Source: Nitrospira sp.
GTDB taxonomy: Bacteria > Nitrospirota > Nitrospiria > Nitrospirales > Nitrospiraceae
Reading direction: 5' to 3'
DNA: 64,000 nucleotides
Assembly: GCA_030123605.1 (NCBI GenBank)
Contig: CP126123.1
Coordinates: 3,625,237 to 3,689,236, forward strand
Shown here: positions 26,080-34,850 of the stretch, piece after piece
Numbering within the stretch: position 1 is the first letter of the stretch
Layout of the letters: each line of letters begins with the position of its first letter
Notes under the pieces: model-generated
Database searches by the model: none
What the model was told of the DNA's origin: nothing
What the model saw: only the letters and a program-made list of their open reading frames with translations
Program-made: the position numbers and the translations under genes

Positions 26080-26457
26080 ATGGCACATCCGTCCGGTTCA
26101 GCGGAGATTGTGAATGAGCGCCGGAAATACGTCCGGGCGACGTTGATCGGGTCGGCCCTGGTGTCGCCCCAGAGCGGAGCCAAGGGGTTTACGGCGGTCC
26201 TCAACAACGTCAACAAGATCGGCGCAGGGCTCCATTCCAGAGAGACGCTGCCGGTCGGCGACAAGATTACCGTGTCGCTGGCGTTTCTGGACCCTGATCG
26301 CGTCGAACAACAGGAAAAATTGACCGCCACGGTCGCTTGGGTCAAGCCGTGGGAGAAGGGGATGTTGATCGGGGTGGTGTGGGATGACCTGGTGACGAAA
26401 GAGAAGAATCGCTGGTTGTACTACTACCTCGAGGAGACGCTGAAGTCCACGGACTAA
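26080..26457 (+). CDS. PilZ-like domain protein
   Basis: I choose ATG 26080 (125 residues); the frame is open further upstream, overlapping the end of rarA. The N-terminal ERRKYVRATL fits the RxxxR c-di-GMP-binding motif of PilZ domains, followed by beta-rich segments (NNVNKIGAGLHSRETLPVGD, then ATVAWVKPWEKGMLIGVVW) ending in a Tyr-rich helix. It is probably a c-di-GMP receptor. The second PilZ motif (D/NxSxxG) is only loosely matched by NKIGAGL, so binding is not assured. Its stop overlaps the convergent ABC-F stop by 4 bp. Confidence 0.7.
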   Translation: MAHPSGSAEIVNERRKYVRATLIGSALVSPQSGAKGFTAVLNNVNKIGAGLHSRETLPVGDKITVSLAFLDPDRVEQQEKLTATVAWVKPWEKGMLIGVVWDDLVTKEKNRWLYYYLEETLKSTD

Positions 26458-28295
26458 CCGGCTGCCGTCAGTTTCTCTCGCACCCCCTGCAACTCTTCCG
26501 ATAACGATTCCCAGCGGGCCGTGAGCCGCTCCAGCTCTTTCTTCCAGCCTTCTTGTTCTCGCTGCAAATCGTTCCACCGGCTGAATTCCTGATAGAGTGA
26601 TGGATCCGCCAGTTCCTGTTCACGTGTTTTCACTTTCGTTTCCATCGTTGCGATCTCGGCCTCCGCGCGCGACACTTGTTTCTCAAGGCGCGCCTGCGTT
26701 TTGGTCAGGTCTCGACGTTCTCCTCCTTGAGGCTTCGGTTGAACCTGAGATGCCATGGCCTTCGTGGGGCCGGCCGACTTGCCTGATTGAGCAGCGCCAA
26801 GTTCCTCGCTCGTCTCCTTGATCGATTCGAATTCCTGAGCCTTTTTCCAGAGGAAGTACTCGTAGTCGCCGAAATAATTCTTGGCCTGACCGTCTTCGAT
26901 TTCCACCACCCTGGTGGCGACGCGGGCAAGGAAGGTGGGATCGTGGGAAATGAACACGATCGTGCCGGGGAAATCGGTCAGGGCATCGGTCAGCATGTCC
27001 ACTGATGCCGGATCCAGGTGGTTGGTCGGCTCGTCGAGCAGCAGGGTGTTTGCCGGTTCCACCAGCATACGGGCCAAGGCGACACGATTGCGTTCGCCGC
27101 CGCTCAACGCCTTGATCGGTTTTTTCTGGTCGTCGCCGGAGAATAAAAATGCACCGGCAATGCCGCGTAGAAAATTCATCTCAGCCTGCGCCGACACCTC
27201 GGCCAACGACTCCAAGATCGTATCTTCAGGATTCAGCGATTCCGCCTGATGTTGGGCGAAATAGTGGAGAGTCGCTCCATGCCCCACATGCCGTGATCCC
27301 TGTTCGAACGGCAGCGCGCCGGCCAATATTTTGAGCAAGGTGCTCTTACCGGCCCCATTTTCGCCGACCAGCGCCACCCGCTGGGCTCGCTCCACTGTGA
27401 AGTCGAGGGAGCGGTAGATGACCTTTTCCCCGTAGCACTTCGCCACGCCCTTGAGTTCCATGACATGCCGGCCGCTCGTAGACGGGAGGGGGAACTTGAA
27501 CCGCACGCGCTTCGTATCGCGCTGCCGCTCGATCAGCTTCACTTTATCCAGCTGCTTGATCCGCGACTGTACCTGCTTGGCTTTGTTCGCCTGGTACCGG
27601 AAGCGATCGATGAAGCTTTGGACGCGAGCCACTTCTTTGGCCTGCCGGTTGGCGGCGGACTCGATTTGGGCATCCCTGGCCGCGCGCAATTCCTGGAACT
27701 TCGTATAGTTGCCGCGGTACTCCTGAATGGTTCGATCGCGGAGTTCCCAGATATGTGTGGTGATCCCGTCCAAAAATCTCGTGTCGTGGCTGATGATCAG
27801 CAGTGTGAGGTTGGAGTCGAGGAGAAATCGCTCAAACCAACGTTGTGTCGGCTTGTCCAAGTGGTTGGTCGGCTCGTCCAGCATGAGCACGTCGGGGTTC
27901 GACAGCAGCAAGTGCGCCAACGCGACCCGCATGCGGTATCCACCGGAGAGGTTCTCGATCGGTCGGAGGAAATCGGCTTCTGAGAAGCCCAAGCCGGAGA
28001 GAATACGTTTGGCCTCATGCTCCGGGTACAGGTCACGATGCGCGGCGTCCAGTACCGTTTTCCCAACGATCGTTTCCAATTCTTGCGGGAGGTAGCCGAT
28101 ACGCAGTCGAGGCCGCTTGCGGATGGACCCGTCGTCGGGAGATTCCTCACCCAGGATCATCCGGAAGAGCGTCGTCTTGCCGACACCGTTGGGCCCCACC
28201 AGACCGACACGGGCTCCCGGGCGCAGGTGCGCCGTCGCCCCGTTGAGCAGGACCTTCGTGGCGAATTGCTTATGGACGGATTCAAGCTGCAACAT
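26454..28295 (-). CDS. ABC-F family ATPase (Uup/YheS-like)
   Basis: The 613-residue protein has two ABC modules: Walker A GPNGVGKTTL with signature LSGGYRMR, then GENGAGKSTL with signature LSGGERNR. They are joined by a charged linker (residues about 195-290), followed by a long C-terminal coiled coil (about 520-613). There is no membrane domain, so it belongs to the ABC-F translation factors that bind the ribosomal E site. The C-terminal coiled coil argues for the Uup/YheS branch over EttA. It is the nearest protein-coding gene downstream of tRNA-Ala on the same strand. Confidence 0.9.
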   Translation of the reverse strand: MLQLESVHKQFATKVLLNGATAHLRPGARVGLVGPNGVGKTTLFRMILGEESPDDGSIRKRPRLRIGYLPQELETIVGKTVLDAAHRDLYPEHEAKRILSGLGFSEADFLRPIENLSGGYRMRVALAHLLLSNPDVLMLDEPTNHLDKPTQRWFERFLLDSNLTLLIISHDTRFLDGITTHIWELRDRTIQEYRGNYTKFQELRAARDAQIESAANRQAKEVARVQSFIDRFRYQANKAKQVQSRIKQLDKVKLIERQRDTKRVRFKFPLPSTSGRHVMELKGVAKCYGEKVIYRSLDFTVERAQRVALVGENGAGKSTLLKILAGALPFEQGSRHVGHGATLHYFAQHQAESLNPEDTILESLAEVSAQAEMNFLRGIAGAFLFSGDDQKKPIKALSGGERNRVALARMLVEPANTLLLDEPTNHLDPASVDMLTDALTDFPGTIVFISHDPTFLARVATRVVEIEDGQAKNYFGDYEYFLWKKAQEFESIKETSEELGAAQSGKSAGPTKAMASQVQPKPQGGERRDLTKTQARLEKQVSRAEAEIATMETKVKTREQELADPSLYQEFSRWNDLQREQEGWKKELERLTARWESLSEELQGVREKLTAAG

Positions 28296-28453
28296 GGATC
28301 GGCAATGTTAGAGGTTGGGGTGAAACATTCGGCGAGGCGCTCAATGTAACCGGTCAGCGCCCGCGTTCACATAGACGGCCGGTCAAGGGATTGACTCGTC
28401 GATGGTGAATGTCCCAGCTAGGTTCGATCTCAAGCAGGCAAATAAGCGTTGTT

Positions 28454-28529
28454 TGGTGGAGCTGGCCGGGATTGAACCGGCGACCTCGTGAATGCCATTC
28501 ACGCGCGCTCCCAACTGCGCCACAGCCCC
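28454..28529 (-). tRNA. tRNA-Ala (GGC)
   Basis: A 76-nt cloverleaf on the minus strand, with the CCA encoded. Acceptor arms GGGGCTG/CAGCTCC include the G3:U70 pair that is the alanine identity element. The anticodon stem CGTGA/TCACG encloses ATGGCAT, giving anticodon GGC. The T arm has GGTTCGATCCC. Confidence 0.97.
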
Positions 28530-28597
28530 ACTCAAAGCTAGATTTGGACATGCGTATCGGAACGAAAAAACAGAAACCATCACACACGCATCTTCAT

Positions 28598-28627
28598 ACT
28601 GTAGCATGGCCGATTTTTGACAGTCAA
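28598..28627 (-). promoter_or_regulatory. promoter of tRNA-Ala
   Basis: On the minus strand TTGACT (28627-28622) and TACAGT (28603-28598) are spaced by 18 bp and sit about 70 bp upstream of the tRNA-Ala 5' end. Confidence 0.5.
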
Positions 28628-28789
28628 GGAAAGGGTGGGAGGAGGCGACGCTCAGTCCCCCTTTTGTGCTCGCGCAACGCGCGGCCTCAGAAGACTCTCG
28701 TTAGACGTGCGCAGAAAAAGAGGAACCTGAGCATCGGCTCTGGAGAGATGGTGGAGATAGAATGCGCAGGAAACGTGAGAAAACCGTTC

Positions 28790-28818
28790 TTGACAAACAG
28801 AGGGGCGAATCCTACCAT
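28790..28818 (+). promoter_or_regulatory. sigma-70 promoter of purA
   Basis: TTGACA at 28790-28795 is followed after exactly 17 bp by TACCAT at 28813-28818, about 85 bp upstream of the purA ATG. The rest of the 28530-28902 gap holds the divergent tRNA-Ala promoter and no gene. Confidence 0.65.
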
Positions 28819-28821
28819 GTT

Positions 28822-28864
28822 GCCCTTCCGGCTCTGATCAGTACGAGGTCAGGGCTTTTTTTTT
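28822..28864 (+). terminator. attenuator-like stem with T9 tract in the purA leader
   Basis: GCCCT (28822-28826) pairs with AGGGC (28851-28855) around an imperfect inner stem and is followed by nine T residues (28856-28864), between the promoter and the purA start. The predicted transcription start near 28825 would leave only part of the left arm in the RNA, so termination efficiency is uncertain. Confidence 0.4.
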
Positions 28865-28902
28865 CGAGTTCGGCAAGAAAACAGGAGCATAGGCGGCGAA
28901 CA

Positions 28903-30231
28903 ATGGCGAATCTCGTCATCATCGGCTCTCAATGGGGCGACGAAGGCAAGGGGAAGATTGTCGATATCCTGGCCAAGGATGCCGACATGGTCGTGCGGTA
29001 TCAAGGTGGATCGAACGCCGGGCATACGGTCATCAACGCGCGTGATACGTTCATTTTTCGTCTCATTCCGTCCGGTATCCTGTACCGCGGGACGCGTTGC
29101 CTCATCGGCAACGGCGTGGTCGTCGATCCCGGAGATTTGATCGAGGAAATGGATCACCTGCAGGCGCAGGGGGTGAAGATCGGCAGGAATTTCGCCGTCA
29201 GCGACCGCGCCCACTTGATCTTGCCCTACCACAAGGCCATTGATAAAGCGTCCGAACAGTCCAAGGGAGTGCGTCGAATCGGGACCACCGGACGCGGGAT
29301 CGGGCCGTCTTACGGCGACAAGATGGCGCGAATCGGCCTCCGCATGGGTGATCTGCTCAATCCGCCGCTCTTCAAACAGAAGCTGGAAGAAAATCTGGTC
29401 GACATCAATTGGTTGCTCGAGCAACTTCATAAAGTGGATTGTTTCGAATTGGAGAAGGTGTACCAGCAGTATATGGGATACGCCGACCGACTGAAGGGAT
29501 ATATCATCGACACCGCCATGGCTGTGAACAAAGCGGTCGATGCGGGACGGACCGTTTTGTTCGAGGGCGCCCAGGGAACGCATCTGGATGTTGACTTCGG
29601 CACCTATCCCTATGTCACCTCGTCGAGTTCGTCGGCTGGCGGTGCTTGCACCGGGACCGGCGTGGGACCTACGAAAATCGATGCGGTGATGGGCATCACG
29701 AAGTCCTATACCACGAGGGTCGGAAGCGGACCGTTTCCGACCGAATTGACCGATGAGGTGGGCGGATGGCTGCAGGAGCGTGGAAAGGAATTCGGATCGG
29801 TAACCGGACGGGTGCGACGTTGCGGCTGGTTCGATAGCGTCGTGGTTCGCCACGCAACGAGAATCAACGGACTGTCGTCGCTCGCAGTGACAAAGTTGGA
29901 TGTCTTGGACGGACGTCAAGAACTGAAGGTCTGCACGGGGTATCGAGTGAACGGAAAACTCGTCCGTGAGATGCCGTCGGATTTATCGGCGCTAACGAAT
30001 TGCGAACCGGTCTACGAGCGGGTGCGCGGCTGGAGTGCGCCCACCACCGGAGTCACCAGTTACAAGCATTTGCCCGCGGAGGCCAAGCGCTACCTCTCGA
30101 GGATCGAGGAATTGGCCGAGTGCCGGATCGATATGATTTCCACCGGTTCGCGGCGAGACGAGACCATCATTCTTCACAACCCGCTCAAGGCCGGCCGACG
30201 TGCAGGATCGAAGCGTTCGCGATCGCGGTAG
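28903..30231 (+). CDS. purA: adenylosuccinate synthetase
   Basis: The ATG at 28903 gives 442 residues. GSQWGDEGKGK (GTP/IMP site), GGSNAGHTV, the IMP-binding GTTGRGIGPSY and the later FEGAQGTHLD and STGSRRDETI motifs identify PurA. It joins IMP and aspartate to form adenylosuccinate in AMP synthesis. The C-terminus has a short basic extension (GRRAGSKRSRSR). Confidence 0.96.
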   Translation: MANLVIIGSQWGDEGKGKIVDILAKDADMVVRYQGGSNAGHTVINARDTFIFRLIPSGILYRGTRCLIGNGVVVDPGDLIEEMDHLQAQGVKIGRNFAVSDRAHLILPYHKAIDKASEQSKGVRRIGTTGRGIGPSYGDKMARIGLRMGDLLNPPLFKQKLEENLVDINWLLEQLHKVDCFELEKVYQQYMGYADRLKGYIIDTAMAVNKAVDAGRTVLFEGAQGTHLDVDFGTYPYVTSSSSSAGGACTGTGVGPTKIDAVMGITKSYTTRVGSGPFPTELTDEVGGWLQERGKEFGSVTGRVRRCGWFDSVVVRHATRINGLSSLAVTKLDVLDGRQELKVCTGYRVNGKLVREMPSDLSALTNCEPVYERVRGWSAPTTGVTSYKHLPAEAKRYLSRIEELAECRIDMISTGSRRDETIILHNPLKAGRRAGSKRSRSR

Positions 30232-30288
30232 GATGTTGGCGTTGTTCTCGGAGGCCGTCTCTCACCGTAGCGAATCACCCATGGTCAG

Positions 30289-30297
30289 TGGTATGAT
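30289..30297 (+). promoter_or_regulatory. extended -10 promoter of tRNA-Lys
   Basis: TGGTATGAT (TGn plus TATGAT) ends 51 bp upstream of the tRNA-Lys 5' end. No good -35 is visible, which is usual for extended -10 promoters. Confidence 0.4.
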
Positions 30298-30306
30298 CCC
30301 TTTCCG

Positions 30307-31596
30307 TCACGACTTGCGAGTGATGCGGTGTGGCAGACGTGTTAGGGGGAGTCGGTAGCTCAGTCGGTAGAGCATCGCCCTTTTAAGGCGAGGGTCCTGG
30401 GTTCGAATCCCAGCCGACTCACCATACAAATCAATAAGTTCTGCAGCTCCCCCCTCTGCCGCCCTCGTCTCATAGGACAATCCATAGGACAACGGATAGG
30501 CTTTTTCGAGTCCTTCCACGGCGGATCGCAGCTTTCGGTCCCACTCCGGGCCCCCATGAGAATAGTTTGCCGTCATGCCGGGCATGCGATGGCCCAGGAG
30601 CGCCTGACGGACTTCGTAATCCACACCGATGCGCTGGAGTCTCGTTGCGAACGTATGCCGCAGGTCATGAAAATGCAGGTCATGAATCCCGACCCGGCGA
30701 CAGGTTTCACTCCAATATTCCTTAAATGCCCGTTGGTGAGTCCAACGGCGGAAGACCCGGCCATCGCCAAGAGAGGGAATCTCAGCGCCTAAGGCAAGCA
30801 TCGCGGTGCGGTTCAACGGCACTTCTTGCGGAGTGCCTTTGATACGACTTGCGGCTGGCGGGAGACAGAGCCAGTACCCATCCTCTCGCTTCTTCACCCA
30901 CGACCGTTCGATCTCCAGAATTTTTCCTTCTCGCAAGCCGACCGAAACTGCTACCTGGATAATGCGCCAGAGTTCTTGCCGGCATTCGAGCTTGGTGGGA
31001 TCGTTCTCTCGCATCTTGCTGATGAGAGAGAGTTCTCCTGGCTCTGCGATCCTGGTTCGTTTTTCTGCGTCCGGCAGCTCGACATGTTTCAGCGGGTTTC
31101 TGTCCAATTTCTCGTAGCGCACGGCCACATTGAGTATCCGATTGAGGACCTGCCATTCACGGCGGACGGTGCCGGCCGTCGCCCCTTCATCCAATCGGGC
31201 TTTCACATATCGGAGCCCATCTTCCGGTTTGAGCGAAGAAAGTGGCTGATGGCCAAAGCGATGACTGCAAGAGAAGTCGTTTCTGACGCAGGCATGGCAG
31301 GACAGGATGTGATTCTCCAGGATTCCTTTTGGTCGGGTGCGGTCGATTCGCTTTTTTACTTCGAAGGCCTGCCAATACAGCGGGAGGACATCGCGGAGGG
31401 TGATGAGGGAACGCGGCTTCTCGTGTTCTTCGTTTTGAATCTTGTGAATCAGGTCGATGGCACACTGTTGGGCTTGATGGGGCGAGAGGTCGTAGCCGAG
31501 TAGGGGACGATACCGTTGCCCCTTCCACCGGAAATAGAGGTCAAAGGCGATCCCTTTGGTCGTGCGTCGTTTGGTAATCGTATAAGCCATGGTCAT
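30307..31596 (-). CDS. int: tyrosine recombinase (integrase) reading through attL
   Basis: The 429-residue phage-type integrase starts at ATG 31596 (or 31590). An N-terminal arm- and core-binding part is followed by the catalytic domain with HDLRHTFATRLQ (second-box H-x-x-R) and the LGHRMPGMTANYSH tyrosine region. The reading frame continues through the att core on the antisense strand of tRNA-Lys (AGIRTQDPRLKRAMLYRLSY) and stops only in flanking chromosome at 30307. The last ~22 residues are therefore chromosomal. In the excised circle the frame would end with a short PGNK tail. The excisionase-like gene overlaps its start by 4 bp. Confidence 0.93.
   Translation of the reverse strand: MTMAYTITKRRTTKGIAFDLYFRWKGQRYRPLLGYDLSPHQAQQCAIDLIHKIQNEEHEKPRSLITLRDVLPLYWQAFEVKKRIDRTRPKGILENHILSCHACVRNDFSCSHRFGHQPLSSLKPEDGLRYVKARLDEGATAGTVRREWQVLNRILNVAVRYEKLDRNPLKHVELPDAEKRTRIAEPGELSLISKMRENDPTKLECRQELWRIIQVAVSVGLREGKILEIERSWVKKREDGYWLCLPPAASRIKGTPQEVPLNRTAMLALGAEIPSLGDGRVFRRWTHQRAFKEYWSETCRRVGIHDLHFHDLRHTFATRLQRIGVDYEVRQALLGHRMPGMTANYSHGGPEWDRKLRSAVEGLEKAYPLSYGLSYETRAAEGGAAELIDLYGESAGIRTQDPRLKRAMLYRLSYRLPLTRLPHRITRKS
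30349..30424 (+). tRNA. tRNA-Lys (UUU), attachment site of the integrated element
   Basis: A 76-nt cloverleaf with encoded CCA. Acceptor GAGTCGG/CCGACTC, anticodon stem TCGCC/GGCGA with loop CTTTTAA (anticodon TTT), T arm GGGTTCGAATCCC. It is intact. Its 3' 48 nt are the left copy of the direct repeat that bounds the element, so integration regenerated a full tRNA gene. Confidence 0.97.
30377..30424. repeat. attL, left 48-bp direct repeat
   Basis: The sequence from GCCCTTTTAAGGCGAGGG to CGACTCACCA, within tRNA-Lys, is identical to 51906-51953. The identity breaks exactly at both ends (T after the CCA here, G at the right copy). Confidence 0.95.
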
Positions 31597-31874
31597 CCCC
31601 GATATTTTGGGTTCCGATGGTAAACAGTGGTATGAGCCGTGTCTAGTGGGAAAACCAGCTCGCTAGAATCCGCCGACTGTGCTCTCCCATCACCACTTTT
31701 CAACCAGGCGATCAGCTCGTCTTTGAGAAATCTGACTTCTCGCGATCCCGGCATGCGATGCCTCGGAATATCCTTCCGCTGATACAGCGTGGATTTTGAC
31801 ACGCGCAAATAGACTGCCGCTTCGGCCAGCGTCATGATGTCCAGCGTCGCACTCGTTTGCTGTTCCTGATTCAT
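31593..31874 (-). CDS. AlpA/excisionase-like helix-turn-helix protein
   Basis: The 93-residue protein has a MerR-type winged HTH of the HTH_17 group: MTLAEAAVYLRVSKSTLYQ, then a wing RHRMPGSREVRFLKDELIAWL. Such proteins direct excision or regulate mobile-element genes. Its stop overlaps the integrase start (ATGA), so the two are translationally coupled. The C-terminal ~30 residues after the HTH are unassigned. Confidence 0.82.
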   Translation of the reverse strand: MNQEQQTSATLDIMTLAEAAVYLRVSKSTLYQRKDIPRHRMPGSREVRFLKDELIAWLKSGDGRAQSADSSELVFPLDTAHTTVYHRNPKYRG

Positions 31875-31962
31875 TCTTTTCCCGCTCTCACTGAAACGCC
31901 TCTGTACTGTCCGGATTGGGTCGAGGAGTGAGCCCCCAGTGGGTACGACTCGGGGCGGGGGA

Positions 31963-32027
31963 GCAGCGGGGCAGGCCTTCCCGGTCCCCTCCGTGCCGGT
32001 CTCCGCCCCTCCAGGCCTGCCCGCTGC
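31963..32027. repeat. long inverted repeat between excisionase and radC
   Basis: The left arm GCAGCGGGGCAGGCCT (31963-31978) and right arm AGGCCTGCCCGCTGC (32013-32027) are reverse complements over 15 positions with one extra G, enclosing 34 nt of C-rich sequence. It lies in the 239-bp gap between divergently transcribed element genes. Confidence 0.65.
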
Positions 32028-32055
32028 GAGAGCCCCGTGCCGCCTCCTTCGTTAC

Positions 32056-32085
32056 GCCCCACCCTTGGTTGGTGAAGGGTGGGGC
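32056..32085. repeat. perfect 11-bp hairpin upstream of radC
   Basis: GCCCCACCCTT (32056-32066) and AAGGGTGGGGC (32075-32085) form a perfect stem with an 8-nt loop, 28 bp before the radC ATG and just upstream of its AGAAGGAGG ribosome-binding site. No T-tract follows on either strand. Confidence 0.6.
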
Positions 32086-32488
32086 TAGAACATAATTTCA
32101 GAAGGAGGCGGACATGTCCGTTGAAAGCTCTCTCGGTTCCTCGAACGGTGGACGGCCACTGAGCCCGGTTCGGAAATACGCGGTCCCTCGGTACCGTGTC
32201 ACGCTCGTGCGCGAGGGTCGTGCCATTCCGGCTTTTGCATCGATTCATACGTCGGAAGGCGCTACGGCGATCCTCCGGCCATTGTTTGACGGTCTGGACC
32301 GAGAGCAGTTCCTCATCTGTGGTCTGGATGCAAAACACAAGCTCATCGGAATCAATGTCGTCTCGACGGGCTCGCTGAACCTGACGATTGTCCATCCCCG
32401 CGAAGTCTTCAAACCACTGATCCTCATGAATGCCGGTGCCTGGCTCTGTCGGGTAAGGATGCGGCCTTGCAGCCGCATCCTCCCCTAA

Positions 32489-32522
32489 GAACCGGACTTG
32501 ATGGTTTCCGCTCATCCGGCTC
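32489..32522 (-). ncRNA. group II intron domain V
   Basis: A 34-nt hairpin: GAGCCGGAT arm, GGAA-type loop and ATCAAGTCCGGTTC arm. It has the AGC catalytic-triad position at the 5' side, the standard length and the standard location just before domain VI at the intron 3' end. Confidence 0.85.
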
Positions 32523-32562
32523 AAGCCGTTACAAAGCCCGGCGCTGCCGCCGAGCCGGACAG

Positions 32563-34074
32563 TCACCACGGGGGTGGTGGATGAGGCCGCCGACGCGAGT
32601 GACCTGTCGCGGAGCGACGATCCTCAAAGTACGCTCGCCAGGTCCGATCGTAGGGATTAGCCTCCGCCCGGATTTTGAGGTGACGCCGGATGATGGTTTT
32701 GTTGGCACACACCAACTTCAACCAGTCCGGGTGACCGTCCAGCGGGCGTACACTCGTATCGGCCGCAAAGCGCCAGCTTCGTCCGTCAACCGGATGCCAG
32801 TATCGGTGCAACACCCAATTGGCGTTCTTGTTCTGATGCCTGCGTCGCGCCCATCGCCAGAGACAATGCCAGAGCACATGATCGACCTTGCAGAACGTAT
32901 GCGTCGCCACGATATGCCGGTGATACATCACCCAACCAAGGATCACCCGGTTGAGCGCATGGATCAGAACGGCCTGTGCCGACGCGCCGTGTGCGCGGAT
33001 TATCGCTCGCACCTTCTGCAGGAACGCATGGACGTTCTGCCGTGAAGGCGTGACCAGCAACTTGCCCTGGTATTTGCGCAGATGCTGGCCGAGGAAGTCG
33101 ACGCCCTCGTCGATATGCGTGATGCGAGTCTTGTCCGCCGAGAGCGCGAGCCCCCGTACAGCCAAGAACTGCTCAACCAGTGGTCGGACTTCATTCCTGA
33201 GGACCTCCTCGGAAGTTCCCGTGATGATGAAGTCATCCGCATAGCGTACGAGATGCACCTTGGGATTGTACTTGCCACGCCCTCGCCCCAAGTCCTTCCG
33301 CGGGAAGGCCCGTTGCAAAACACGTTCAAGTCCATCCAACGTCATGTTCGCCAGCGCCGGTGAGATGACTCCCCCTTGGGGTGTGCCCTCCTCCGTGGCG
33401 AACAGCGTTCGCTTCTCAACGTAGCCGGCCTTGAGCCAGCCTCGCAGGATCGCTTTATCCATCGGGATATGGTTGAGCATCCAGTCGTGGCTGATGTGAT
33501 CGAAACAGCCGACGATGTCGCCTTCCAACACCCACAGGGGCGCGCTCTTGCGAGAGAGCAGCTTGAAACACTGCTCGATCGCATCCGCCGTCGAACGCAT
33601 CGGCCGGAAGCCATACGAGTGGTGATCGGCCGTGGTCTCCGCGATCGGATCGAGCGCGAGCAGATACAATGCCTGCATCGCCCGATCGTGCATCGTCGGA
33701 ATACCGAGCGGCCTTCGTTTCCCGTTGGCCTTCGGGATGTACACGCGCCGCAGCGGTTGCGGCTGGTAGCCGCGCCGTCGCAGCGATCCGATTGCCTGTG
33801 CCTTGGCCCCTGGAGAGCGCCAGACGGCGTGATCCACTCCAGAGGTCTCCTTGCCTGCATTCCCCGTGACTCGCTTCACGGCCAAGGCCCGGCCAGAGAA
33901 GGAGTGGGTGAGCAGCCATTGCAGAGCGTTCGCTCGGCCGTGGCGGCCCTCCCGTGTGGCCTTGACGATACGCGCTTGCAGCCGCCGCACGTCGCGTTCA
34001 CAGTCGGCCCAGTTGATCTGGTTCCACTGCGGCGCGCCGTTGGAGGATGCACACGCAGCGTGCGCTCCGTTCAT
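32563..34074 (-). CDS. ltrA: group II intron reverse transcriptase/maturase
   Basis: The 503-residue intron-encoded protein has RT blocks including [58 protein letters not shown] and the catalytic YADDF, then the maturase (X) domain around [15 protein letters not shown] and a terminal [13 protein letters not shown] segment. No HNH endonuclease cysteines follow, so it is of the endonuclease-minus type, using other DNA ends or primers for retrohoming. It is intact and probably functional. Confidence 0.95.
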   Translation of the reverse strand: MNGAHAACASSNGAPQWNQINWADCERDVRRLQARIVKATREGRHGRANALQWLLTHSFSGRALAVKRVTGNAGKETSGVDHAVWRSPGAKAQAIGSLRRRGYQPQPLRRVYIPKANGKRRPLGIPTMHDRAMQALYLLALDPIAETTADHHSYGFRPMRSTADAIEQCFKLLSRKSAPLWVLEGDIVGCFDHISHDWMLNHIPMDKAILRGWLKAGYVEKRTLFATEEGTPQGGVISPALANMTLDGLERVLQRAFPRKDLGRGRGKYNPKVHLVRYADDFIITGTSEEVLRNEVRPLVEQFLAVRGLALSADKTRITHIDEGVDFLGQHLRKYQGKLLVTPSRQNVHAFLQKVRAIIRAHGASAQAVLIHALNRVILGWVMYHRHIVATHTFCKVDHVLWHCLWRWARRRHQNKNANWVLHRYWHPVDGRSWRFAADTSVRPLDGHPDWLKLVCANKTIIRRHLKIRAEANPYDRTWRAYFEDRRSATGHSRRRPHPPPPW

Positions 34075-34850
34075 TTGCGATTTCCTCCCCAGGTGGTTCT
34101 ACACTCGTTCTCGTCACGAACGACCGGCTGGAAGTGGGCCCGCTTTCGCAGCAGCGTGATGTTGCAACGCTTATCCGCTCCATTACAGGGCGGCATTCGC
34201 TTTCTCCAGCTTCCTGTGCCCGCTATCCCCACAGCGGCCCTTACGAGCCCGCCTGCTCCCTCACGGGAGCGGGACATCGGGGTTACCGTGTTCCGCATTG
34301 ATGACACGAGTAGGTTAGCCTCTGCCAATACACCGGCGGTCTTGCATGTCCGTGTGCTCCGAGCGCGCTGCGGAGCAGCCGACCGCGATACCTGTTGGCC
34401 TGAGCCACTCAGCATCTTTGGCTCGACTGATTTTGACGGTGCCTGACAGCAGTTCACTTTCATTAGACATACCACCCAGCCTTGCCCCCGAGCCGCCTGA
34501 TGCTGGCAGCCCCGGCGGCTCCCTCACGGCAGCCACCGCGCCCTGATGGGCGAGGGTACGTTGTCTCGGCAGCTTCAGACCCGACGGTTACCAGCCGCGC
34601 CTGTGCCGATAGGCTACTGCGCACGGAAGCGCAGGTTCTCTTACTTTCGTATCGAACAATCATCAACGCGACTTCACGTCGCACGTGCCCATAATCATCC
34701 GTCCGAGGACATCACGCCCAGTCCCGAAGATCGCGTCTTGACCAAACGACTGCGCGAGGCCGGCGACCTCTTTGGGATTACTCTCCTCGACCATCTCATC
34801 CTCGCCGAAGAACACTACTACAGCTTCGCCGACCAGGGCTGGCCCGGCGC

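Larger units (their letters stand above)
32448..34684 (-). mobile_element. group II intron, full length, antisense to radC
   Basis: On the minus strand the element starts GTGCGACGTGAAGTCGCG at 34684 and ends CCTTACCCGAC at 32448, matching the 5' GUGYG and 3' AY ends of group II introns. Domain V (32522-32489, 34 nt, GAGCCGGATGAGCGGAAACC...) and domain VI with a candidate branch-point A (in CCTTACCC) sit at the 3' end. An intact reverse transcriptase/maturase is encoded inside. The boundaries are confirmed by perfect restoration of the radC frame when the 2,237 bp are removed. Confidence 0.93.

Noticed and set aside
31871..32569. 232-codon minus-strand open frame spanning the excisionase-radC gap and the intron 3' end
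   Set aside because: It crosses the intron boundary and hairpins, has no motif, and is antisense to the radC exon.
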